The notes under the pieces are model-generated. The model searched no databases. It saw nothing but the letters and a program-made list of their open reading frames with translations, and was not told where the DNA came from. Shown here one piece after another: positions 1-8,847 of a stretch of 64,000 nt of DNA. Within the stretch, counting starts at the first letter, position 1, and every line of letters begins with the position of its first letter. The stretch covers positions 372,001 through 436,000 of the forward strand of contig JADHYV010000013.1 in the NCBI GenBank assembly GCA_027604705.1, given 5' to 3'. The stretch comes from Allomyces arbusculus (lineage: Eukaryota > Blastocladiomycota > Blastocladiomycetes > Blastocladiales > Blastocladiaceae). The translations under genes were made by a program, and so were the position numbers.

Positions 1-1277
1 GAGAAATGGCCAGCCGCAGAGTGAAGCGCGGAGGCCGTGAAGTCGCACCTTGGCAAAGACTTCCTTTTCGATGGCGTTGCCGGGGACCTTGTACCCGCAC
101 GTCACGCACCGTGCGGTGCGGAATGACCCGTGGCACTGAATGACGCGGTCGATGCCGGCGAGTTCCTCGATGTTATCAATGTTTTGGGTATAGTTGCTGG
201 ACACGGTCGGGTCAGTCGCACGCTGCGAAGGGGACACATCGACGCGCTGGTGCGTACCGCAGAAGCTTGCCTTGCTGCTCAAGCAGGGCGACAAAGGCGT
301 GGCACGGCGACGGTTTGAAATTGGACGGATAGATTTCCTGAGCATTTCGTGCGAATACGAGGTCAATTCGCGCGCAGACTTTCCAAGCTACATCAAAAGC
401 GACGCACATTGGCAAACGAATAGAACGTCTCGGGCTTGCGGCGGAAATACTCCAAGTCGAACATTTGCGTCGGGTCCTCGAGCTCGTAGTCGGTCAAGCG
501 CGAGTAAATGCCGTTCTTGGACCGGAAGTCCGGGATGCCGCACGACACGGAAATCTAGCCGACCGACAATTATCAGCATCAGCGATTGTTCGCAATCTGC
601 CCAATTGACCAAGGCAGACGCACCCCAGCGCCTGTCACGACCAGGATCTTGGACGACTTTTGCAGCAGTTCGACGGCGTGGGCGAGGGTGGACACGTTGG
701 GCAGCCGCTGGCGGCGGCGAATGAAGCGCTGCACTGCAATGTGCACGCACGCGTAGAGTTGCGGGAGCTCGCTGTTGGGCAAAATCTCGGCCTCGACGTC
801 AGCCCAGTCGCGCTTCGACTATCGCGGAAAAGAAAGTGAGCGTGGCCGGCCAAGCGGCATCACCAACCAGTGGAGGAGTCGTACGAATTGGTCCTGAAAG
901 GCCAGAATGACCTTGCGCAGGTCGTGGAGCTTGCCAAACACGCATGCGGCCGTGAAGGCGTCGCCGCCCATGGCCCGCGCCTCGCGACGGATCGTGTCGC
1001 GTTCATCGTCAGTCAGCGCCACGGGCCCGTTGGAATGAGCGTCGGAGGTTGGCTGCGAGCTTGCGAGAACGTCGGGCAAGTCGTCCTCGTGTTCGTTGAC
1101 GTCGTCGTCGTCATCATCGCTGAAAACTGGGCCAGCGGTAGCTGCGTTGGCACCTGGGGTGGTGCGCTTGTCCTTGACTGGCGTCGTCACTGTTGGGGTG
1201 GTACCAGTCGGCAGCGAGGTGGATGCGTCGGTGAGACGTGAGCCGACGCCAACCGTCGAGGCGACGGGGTGACTCAT
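1..1277 (-). CDS. SIR2: Sir2-class NAD-dependent protein deacetylase (class I sirtuin), 3' part beyond the window
   Basis: Seen: five exons on the minus strand (864-1277, 624-818, 408-554, 258-337, 49-196), then a donor (gtgcgac) at 48, so the gene runs out of the left edge. Introns are 45-70 nt with GT-AG ends. The joined protein has an acidic, Ser/Thr-rich N-terminus with an Asp run, the Rossmann motif VVTGAGIS (about residue 198), [12 protein letters not shown], the catalytic-core motif NYTQNIDN (about 280), the catalytic HGS, and the first zinc CxxC (CVTC). Family knowledge: these motifs define Sir2/Hst1/SIRT1 class I sirtuins, which remove acetyl groups from histone and other lysines using NAD. 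YTQNIDN, rather than the SIRT1 form YTQNIDT, resembles yeast Sir2/Hst1. The start at 1277 is the first Met that keeps the acidic leader; an upstream in-frame Met at 1403 is possible. The second zinc CxxC and the C-terminus are not in view. Confidence 0.93.
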
Positions 1278-2121
1278 TGTAGTGGCCGGTGAACTGCAGT
1301 GAAAGAAACAGGTGGAAGGCAAGCAGGCATGGTGGGTCAAACCGCGGTTGCTTGTTCGCTTTGGCGTGGCGTAACACCGCTGATGAAAAGTGGCGAAATG
1401 CACTCACACAGGCTACCAGCAGCTCGGTTCGTCTCCAACCAAGGGCGGTCGTGGTTGACACTCGACAAATGCTGAACGGTGCTGAACGTCTTGCAGCAAG
1501 TCGGGCGGGCAAGAGGTGCCGGACAGGTTCAAAATCGGGGTGCCGAATACGACGCTACACTTCACAGAAACGAAAACGGGCCGGCCATGGCGAGAGACAT
1601 CACGTGTGTATGGCCGCGTATATCGCGACCTGTCTCCCGTCCTCATTTTGCTGCATTTGCTCGGCCTCGTCGGCGACGTATTCGGCGCCGGCGCCGGCGC
1701 CGGTTGCAACCGAGGCCGGACACTGCCGTGATTGCGATGCGGCAGCTCGATGTATTTTCTGCGCACAAATGATCCGCTCGTCTTCCAGCGAACCCAACGC
1801 CTCTCGACGAAACTGGCCGCGTTGTAGCCGCCCGCGCACGACAGCTCATCGACTTGGCGCACCTCACGACGATTCGTTGAATTCCCGCTCGAACGCTTTC
1901 AGCACACGGTGCCCACATCCACATCGAGCTTCTGTTTGGCCACGCGACGCCGGGTGGAGTGGCTCCGTATCACAGCGTTGGTTCGACAACATGGTCTAGC
2001 AGAACAATCCGTGACCTATGCCCACCCCGCTTGCGATACCGCGATTCGTGCTCGTTGGCACCACGAGGCCCTTGCCCACCTCGATACGGTTCGGTTGCCG
2101 TCCCAGAACCAGCCCCCCACC
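1278..2121. other. Divergent intergenic region between the sirtuin and the two-TM protein
   Basis: 844 bases between two divergent starts. Open frames here overlap on both strands and show no recognisable motif. It holds a (GGCGCC)-type repeat near 1680-1705 and presumably both promoters. I see no clear TATA box. Confidence 0.5.
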
Positions 2122-4191
2122 ATGAGCAACCCATCTCTCCGCGCCGCAAGCGTCCTGTTCGCGGACCCTAGCTATGCCGCAGCAAGCGTCGTCGACCACG
2201 GTGAAAACACGTACCATGCTAGCCTACCGTTCCGTGCCGCTCTAGCTGTACCATCGGCCCTCCAGGCCCGCACCATGGTCGCCGTCACGACCACGGCCGC
2301 CATGTTCACGGCCCTCTACCTGACCACGACCATGGCAATCGAGTGGCAAGTGCTACTCTCTATTTTTGCGGGGCTCGGGATCATGGTTGCTTGGAATGTG
2401 CTCTACCAGTCGTGGCGCGAATGTACGCTTTTCACAAAAAGAGCGATGAGATGTCGATGCCACAAGCTCACTCATTTGTGGTGGTGGGTCTTAGGTACCT
2501 CGGCATCATCCGAGCCGGATGGGCGGCTCGCGACATCGCAACCGTTGATGCCCGTGATGGGCCCGACGACGAGCAAAGCCGCGTTACCCGTACGTCTGCA
2601 ACCCCCTCTGCTCGTGCCTGTAGACCCCGAGCTCACCTCTCCACGACAGTACGCAAGCAATCCCGCCATCGTCGCGACAAGCGTGATCTCGCTGACAAGC
2701 ACCCAGGTCGGTTCATTTCCCCTATTCCTCGCATTCGTCTTGCCGATCCTGACCTTCTCCACCTGAAAGAGGTCCGACCTGACCCCCTCCTCGTCCGCGC
2801 TCCTCCACAAGTCCCCGTCATGGGCTGCACCGACCACGCACGCGTCCACCTCCGGCACCGCCGTCAACTCCAGAAACCTGCACACGAGCGCGCCCGGCCC
2901 ATTACCCGGGACCACCCACTTTGACCCGCTCCTCCTCCCGCCCGTCTACTCGATGTCGCGCACGCGGTCGGCCGGATCGCCCACCGCCAGCGCCGCGGCG
3001 CTTGCCGAGACTGCTGTCCCCGTCGCACCTCCACCAGTGGATACGGCTCTCGCATTGTCCGTGCGACAACGGCGCAGATCGGCACCGACCGCTGCCTACG
3101 CTCCAGGTCCGGTCTCAGCGACTTCAGCGGCCGCACCACCGCGGTCCCGCCGCCGCGCGAACACCGCGTCGGACTCGATCCGCGCCATGGCGCGCGCCGC
3201 CGCCATCACCGGCTCCGCCACCGATACCGCACCGCCTGCGCAGCCGAGCGACGCGCCACGAACGTGTGCGCGCAGCGGGTCCGCACCGACCGTACCGCGC
3301 GCCGCGCTCCGCGGCAGTACGCTCACGTTTAGCTCGGCACGCACGGGATCTACGACGACCGGGTCGGCAGCGATCGCGCCCCCCTCGTCGGCCGACTCGC
3401 TCGCGCCCGCGCCGGACCCGCCGCCGGGATCCGCGGTGAGTGTCGCAGCCGCCGCGGTCGTCCCGCCCATGGCGCGCGCGATCGCGCCGGCGCCAAGTTT
3501 TGTGTCTATGAATTTCGGCGGTAGTGGCGCGGTGGTTTCGTCTGTGGCACCACCGACGACGGGAACGGGAGGCGCCCGTGGGGCCGCAGCGATCGCGTCG
3601 TCCCCTGTCCTCTCATCGGCCACTCGCGCGCCCGCATCCATTGCCGCCCTCTGGGCGTCCTACGCACAACCGGTTCCTGCGGGGCGCTACCATGGCGGCG
3701 GGAGCGGTGGCGCGCGGCGCGCGTCGGTCTCGTCCGATCGGTACTACCCGCCCCCCGCCCCGTTGGCGCGGGGCGGAACCACGACAACGACGAGTTCCGA
3801 CTCGTCGTCGTCACGGTTCTTGATGGTACCCGGACGTACGGCGCGGTCACTTTCGGGATCCACGTCGAATTCGTTGCTCGGTGGGATTCACGACTTGTTT
3901 CTGGTGGTGCCGGGGACCGGGTCGCCAATGCTTTCAAGGGAGGGGAGTTCGAATAGTGTCCGTCTCGGCCAGTTTTCGGGGATTCAGATTAGCGTCAGTG
4001 CGATGCATCGCGAGGAGGACGAGGAGGGGGAGGGGGAGGGGGAGGATGGGACGGCAGCGGCGATGGCGAGGACGGCGAGGGCGCAGGCGGCGGTGAGGAG
4101 AGCAGAGGAGGGGGTGGGCAGGATGCGCCGGAGTCCGTCGGCGGGCGCGGAGGGTGGGGGTGGTGGGGGTCGGGCAAGGAGACCGTTCTGA
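2122..4191 (+). CDS. Uncharacterised two-transmembrane, Ser/Pro/Ala-rich protein
   Basis: Product not recognised. The start at 2122 follows CCCCCCACC. Two introns restore one frame: 2423-2494 (72 nt) and 2707-2769 (63 nt; it removes an in-frame TGA). Both are multiples of three. The predicted protein is about 644 aa. Residues 52-100 form two hydrophobic segments separated by a short Glu-containing turn (TTTMAIEWQ), which suggests a hairpin membrane anchor. The remaining 500 or more residues are low complexity: Ser, Pro, Ala, Arg and Gly, with scattered SxDS and RRAS-like sites and a Glu/Gly run near the C-terminus (EEDEEGEGEGE). I see no catalytic motif. It could be a cell-wall or membrane scaffold protein. 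Gene structure is moderately sure because removing both introns gives an unbroken frame; function is unknown. Confidence 0.6.
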
Positions 4192-4359
4192 ACGTGCTGA
4201 CGTGGACTTCATATGGGTAGACTGGGGCCCTGGATTGAACGGCTCAATGAAGCCGCCACTAGGCAATTTTGTGACAGGACATCCAACTTGATGGGGAGCA
4301 CAACAACGGCTATATGATACACGGATCGAGGCGCAGGCTGAGGTGGAAAAGCCAGGAAA

Positions 4360-5405
4360 CTACAAGTCCAACTGCTTCGACACTTGTTTGACAATGTCGA
4401 GATAGGCGAGCGTCGCAGGCGAGTCGGGGAATTCGTCGAGAAATGAAACGCCGGCGTCACACGCCTTGGTGATACGTGGGTCAAGCGGGATGGCACCGAG
4501 ATATGGGACCCCTGCGGTGGAAACGACAGTCAGTTCTCGAATTTCTCGCAAATCTCGCGAAAAAACAGCATTATACCCATATCCTCGCACATCTTCTTGG
4601 CCCCGCCGGTCGTTGGCTTGAAAATCGCGCTCGTGTGCTTGCACCCCGGACACACGAACCCGCTCATATTCTCGACGACGCCCACAATCGGCACCTTCAC
4701 TTTCCGGCAGAAGTTGATCTCCTTGCGCACGTCCTGCAGCGCCACTTCTTGCGGCGTCGTGACGAGAATCGCGCCGTCGATCCCCGCATCCTTCAAATAG
4801 GTCACAATCGACAGGTGCTCGTCGGATGTGCCCGGCGGCGTGTCGACCACAAGCAAGTCGAGGTCGCCCCAATCCACGTCCATCAAAAACTGCTTGATGA
4901 GCCCATTCTTCTTGGGCCCGCGCCAAATAATCGCGTCGTCCTGGTTCGGCAGCAGGAACCCGATGCTCATACAGCACAGATTCTCGTCCACGACGACGGG
5001 CGACCATCCGGCCGACGTTTGGTGAATGGCCTCGTCGGCGACACCCAAAAGCAGTGGGATGCTTGGGCCTGTCACGTCCACGTCGAGCACCCCCACCATG
5101 GCGTCGTCGCGTGCGCCCGAGACGGCAAAGGCCAAATTGGCCGAGAAGGTGGTCTTGCCGACCCCGCCTTTCCCGGAGAGAACGAGGACTTTGCGGCGGA
5201 TGCCCTTCAGGCGTGCTGCGATCTGCGCAACGGCCGGGTCGGGGCCCTTGGGCGCGGTCTGGCACAGCGTCTGGTTTGGACACCCGGCGCACGCGTCGGC
5301 GCGGCCCGCGGCCTCGGATGCTGGGCCAGGGCAGTGCTCGGGCGCGTCCTCGGGGCGCGAAGATTCGGGTGCTGGCGGTGCTGGTGGTGCGGTTGCGGTT
5401 GACAT
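4360..5405 (-). CDS. NBP35: Cytosolic Fe-S cluster assembly scaffold ATPase Nbp35/NUBP1
   Basis: Two exons (4577-5405, 4360-4511; intron 4512-4576, 65 nt) give 326 aa. Seen: an N-terminal four-cysteine motif C25-x13-C39-x2-C42-x5-C48, the deviant Walker [11 protein letters not shown] (about 77-86), [10 protein letters not shown], the Walker B-like [10 protein letters not shown], and a C-terminal CPGC. Family knowledge: the N-terminal cysteines bind a stable [4Fe-4S] cluster and the CPxC pair bridges a labile cluster between subunits. Nbp35 with Cfd1 builds Fe-S clusters for cytosolic and nuclear proteins (the CIA pathway). The N-terminal cysteine motif separates Nbp35 from Cfd1/NUBP2. The start at 5405 is the Met just before the Pro/Ala-rich leader; the open frame extends further upstream but without family similarity. 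The gene is divergent from the gene starting at 5885. Confidence 0.96.
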
Positions 5406-5884
5406 GGCTTGATGGAACGGCGCAGGCGAATCGTTGACGGGTGGAGAGCGTGGAGAGCGTGGAGATGAGACGGAAATGACCCTCTGCTTGCAGTCGGGCG
5501 TGGTTGGTCTAGGAGTCTTGGAGAAGAGCTGACGGTCGGCCGGCTTGACCGGTTTGGCCATCGATGGCAGTTCGCGTCGGCTGACCGAGGCTCGAGTCAA
5601 TCGCACGTGCGTTGGCACAGCCATCCGAGTGCTCTTGCTGCACCCCGTCAACGCATCACATGCAGTCAGCCGGTCGCGGCGCGCCCTTCGGTCGGTCGGT
5701 CGAGTTGGCCGCCACGGCCAAGTCCTCGCAAACGCAGCCGCGCACATCGACCCGCTCCCACTCGTCGTCATTCGCGGCAGACCGCCCGCAACCCGCCCGC
5801 CGCACCGCCGCGCCCGCCCACACCTCGTTCTCGCTCTCGCTCCGTTTCCCACCGCCCACCGCCGCCCACCCCCCACCCACTACC

Positions 5885-6649
5885 ATGAACAACGGCTCGC
5901 GCCCGATTGCCGCACCCTCCGCGGCCTCGGCCGTACGCGCCGGCCCTGCCACGCGCGCCGCGACCCCAGCTGCCGTTGCCGCCGCCTCGGCCGCGCCGCC
6001 ACCTCCCGCAGCGCGCATGCCGCTGCCGGCGCCGTCGCCACCCGCGAGCGCGAATGCCGACGACCCGCAGGCCATGTTCAAGATTGCCGCCAATGCGCTC
6101 GCGCAGCTCTACAAGTCGACGCAGACGGCCCAGTCAAGGGCTCAGACGCGCGGCTACCAGGCGGCCTGTGCCGACATCACGGCCGGGCTCGCATCATTGC
6201 CAGACCACCCGCTCTCGGTGCAATCCAACGGTCGCGTCTTCGTCCCGCTCGACCTTGTCATGCACCTCGTGGCCGCCGCGGGCTTTGCCGCGCAGGGGGA
6301 CGAGGCCATGTCCGATGCCGAGACGACCGTGCAACCGACCCCGCCACCGCACCCAGGCATGCATCTGTCGTCACAGCAGCCGCACCATTACCATCCCCAC
6401 GCGCATATGCCGTACGGGCACGCCGCCATGCCGTCCGCATCCGCCTCGTCATCCTCGTCGGCACCCTCGTCGTCCACCGTCTCGCCGCTCGACCACCCGG
6501 CACCAGGATCACTCGCGGCCGCGGCCATGGCCGCCGAGGCCGCCAAAGCCGCACGGCAAGCCGCGGCACCGTCGACTCCGTCGTTTGGGTCCATGTTTCC
6601 GTGGAATACCGACCTCGAGCCGGCACGCAAGCGACCGCGCGAATTCTAA
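5885..6649 (+). CDS. Small Ala/Pro-rich protein with one conserved helical block, possibly HAPSTR1/C16orf72-like
   Basis: A single-exon frame of 254 aa starting at ATG 5885 (CCCACTACCATGAAC). The first 60 residues and most of residues 140-225 are Ala/Pro/Ser/His-rich. The structured part is about residues 62-140: a helix (FKIAANALAQLYKSTQTA, then a second helix ending ACADI) and a hydrophobic block (FVPLDLVMHLV). The C-terminus ends in a basic PARKRPREF, a possible nuclear signal. The helix pattern reminds me of the C16orf72/HAPSTR1 (DUF4588) family of nuclear stress proteins, but I cannot confirm this without a search. Continuing the frame upstream gives only low-complexity sequence, so I prefer this start. 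Confidence 0.6.
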   Translation: MNNGSRPIAAPSAASAVRAGPATRAATPAAVAAASAAPPPPAARMPLPAPSPPASANADDPQAMFKIAANALAQLYKSTQTAQSRAQTRGYQAACADITAGLASLPDHPLSVQSNGRVFVPLDLVMHLVAAAGFAAQGDEAMSDAETTVQPTPPPHPGMHLSSQQPHHYHPHAHMPYGHAAMPSASASSSSSAPSSSTVSPLDHPAPGSLAAAAMAAEAAKAARQAAAPSTPSFGSMFPWNTDLEPARKRPREF

Positions 6650-6773
6650 CCAGCATTTCGCGTGGCGTGGTCTGGGTTTTGGTCGACTCAATTCGTGTAA
6701 AACGTTCCCCCGATTATTTTCTTCCTTTGTTTTCTCCCGTCTCGCCAAGTCGTTCGTTCTTCCCCGTCACGAT

Positions 6774-6787
6774 CCCCCCCCCCCCCC
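6774..6787. repeat. C14 homopolymer run
   Basis: Fourteen consecutive C bases about 125 bases after the stop of the upstream gene. Similar G runs occur at 8119, 35907 and 45425, all outside coding sequence. Confidence 0.95.
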
Positions 6788-7210
6788 ATTCGTCCAGCAC
6801 CACCTCTACACTGCCACTTCTGTTTCCATTTCGTGTCTGTCGCCGCCGTCGGCTGCCCTGCGCGCGCTCCTGTTACCCGTCGCGCCCGCATGGTGATGCT
6901 GGCGCAGTCTGCCGTTTCAGTTCATTTCATTTTGTTGTTGCTCTTGCGCACCGTTGCACACCGTTCAAATACACCGGCAATCGGGCGTCGTTGGTCTTCC
7001 CTCACCTGCTTTGCACAGCAGATGCTGATCGTGCTGCTGATGTGCAAGCGCCCGCCTCGAGTGCTCCAGGCTGCCGTCAGACGGCCGTCATGTCCCGCCA
7101 CAAGTCGCTCAGCGCGACGTGCTTGGTTCCACTTCCGAGTTGGCCAAGCCGCCGCCGCGGCCACGTGTGTGCGCGGCCTGCTTGCCCGCTTGTCGGTGAG
7201 ACGCAACGTC

Positions 7211-7240
7211 CGCGTCGCGTCGCGTCGCGTCGCGTCGCAT
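7211..7240. repeat. CGTCG pentamer microsatellite
   Basis: Five to six tandem copies of CGTCG, the last slightly diverged, in the upstream region of the 7345 gene. Confidence 0.9.
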
Positions 7241-7344
7241 CGCGGCCGTGTGCTCAGGTGCGCCTCCTCCGCCCCCCTCCATCCTCCTCCTCTCCACAAC
7301 CAACGACAACCAACGCACGCATCAGGTCACCACCATCCTCAACG

Positions 7345-7914
7345 ATGACCAACCCGTGGGACACGCCCGCCGTCCGCGCCGCCGCCGACACGTTCAAGCG
7401 CCTGCGTACCGCACCGTCCAAATTCTCTGCCACCTCCGGCGGGCACGAATGGAACAAGGACGTCGACACGTACGGCGGCGCCAAGCACGAGGCCATGGAA
7501 ACCGTCCGTGCCGCGCTCGCCCCCGACGCACCGCACGCCAATGCGTCGACGACCCCGGGGTCCGCCATTGTCCAACTTCTCGGCGAACCCGACGCGGTGT
7601 TGCCGTCGCGCGACGCTGTCCGCTCGTTGATGGCTGGCGGTGCCGGAGCTAGCGCGCAGGCTGCGGGTACGCACCGGATCGTGGTGGAGGAGAGGGGACA
7701 GCACTGATTGGCATGCATTGCGTCGCGGTGTGTAGCGATTGCCGGCGCACCAGGGCCTGTGATCCCGCCGGGGATGCAGGCCGCGGGCCAACAGGGAAGT
7801 GGGAGTACGTTCCTGGTCTACTTTTGGCGCGGCACACACGATTACCTCGCGTTTGAGGTGGACGCCGAGGGGGAGCAGGTCAAGGGCAGCGAGTGGATCC
7901 TCGCGGGCGAATGA
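7345..7914 (+). CDS. Small conserved-looking protein of unknown function (166 aa)
   Basis: Two exons (7345-7666, 7736-7914) with a 69-nt intron (gtacgc...tgtag) that removes an in-frame TGA, giving 166 aa. Seen: an N-terminal block starting NPWDTPAVRAAADTFKRL, then EWNKDVDTYGGAKHEAME, then AIVQLLGEPDAVLPS, a short Gly/Ala linker, and a C-terminal block FLVYFWRGTHDYLAFEVD ending SEWILAGE. No catalytic motif is obvious. Inference: the order 'helix, LLGEPD, then aromatic beta strands (YFWRG-HDYLAFEV)' resembles small alpha/beta folds such as the BamE/SmpA type, where LG-x-P precedes beta strands. This is a fold guess, not a functional call. The GC-rich codon pattern and good splice sites make the gene itself credible. 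Confidence 0.65.
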
Positions 7915-8847
7915 TTGTGGTTCTGTTCAAGGACGCGTGCAGCTGGCGCGAGACGCGTCGCGGTCTGCCGGGCGCCGTCGTCGGTTTTGGTGGTCGCCCC
8001 GTTCTCATCTTCAGCGGCAGTGGCGCCGCCATGATTGATTCAGCGTGATATATGAGTTCTGTTCTGGTCCTCGTACTCTCCAATGGTCAGATTTAGATGC
8101 AGTGCGCCCGACGTCCTTGGGGGGGGGGGGGGATGGAGTGCAGCCAACCCAGCGCGTTCCATCGCCCGCAAGGCCATCTCCAACGTCATCTCAATTCGAT
8201 CAAACCATGGATTCAGGACTCCGTCACCATCGACACCAACTTCCCGCAACGAACACGAACGCAACGTCAACAGCAACGTCGTCTTCGTGCGTCGTCGGCG
8301 CCACCATCCAGCGATGACCCTCGTCGGGCGGAACGACCCGGCATGGCACAGGTCGCACCGCCAGCGTGCCGGTGGCGCTTTTCAATCACGCGCGTGCTCG
8401 CTCTTGGTTGGTGTCGGTCGGGCCAAAAACTCGTGCGCGTTTGACCGCGTTTCGAGCGCGCACGAAGCCGGCCGCGACGAGGACGGGGCGCCGCCTCTGC
8501 GCAGTCAAGTTTTTGGGACGGGCCAAAACCGACTGCCCGACTGCCTGTGCCTCACGGTTTTTTAGTCGGGTGCAACACGTCAAGGCAAGACGCGCACGAC
8601 AAACTTGCAGAACGTCGCGCCAGCATCAACCTTGGCCGGTAGGCACGCCATAAACCCCATAAAGAGCGCGAACCCCTCGTTGCCGTGCTCGTCTATCGAG
8701 GATATCCTTCTCTGCTCGCAGTCCACCTCGCTCGACTTGATTTGCGACGCGTCTGCTAGTCGTCGCCAGTTTGCGCCACGCTCAACGACGACGCGTACCA
8801 ACTTCACCTGATTCAACACACCCGAAGACGTCCACCACCATTCCACG
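7915..8847. other. Intergenic region upstream of the DUF4097-like gene
   Basis: 933 bases. Contains a 14-base G run (8119-8132). Several overlapping open frames on both strands lack recognisable domains. The last stretch before ATG 8848 (CACCACCATTCCACG) looks like an ordinary fungal leader. Confidence 0.5.
8119..8132. repeat. G14 homopolymer run
   Basis: Fourteen consecutive G bases in intergenic DNA between the 7914 stop and the 8848 start. Confidence 0.95.

Larger units (their letters stand above)
6650..7344. other. Intergenic region with homopolymer and pentamer repeats
   Basis: 695 bases between two plus-strand genes. It holds a 14-base C run (6774-6787) shortly after the upstream stop, and a CGTCG-type microsatellite (about 7211-7240). 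It presumably contains the 3' UTR of the upstream gene and the promoter of the 7345 gene. I see no gene. Confidence 0.5.

Noticed and set aside
5545-7707. A 720-codon plus-strand open frame
   Set aside because: Arg/Pro/His-rich shadow frame over two real genes and their spacer. Only its 3' end (from 7345) matches a real gene; the rest lacks domain structure and is open because of GC-rich sequence.
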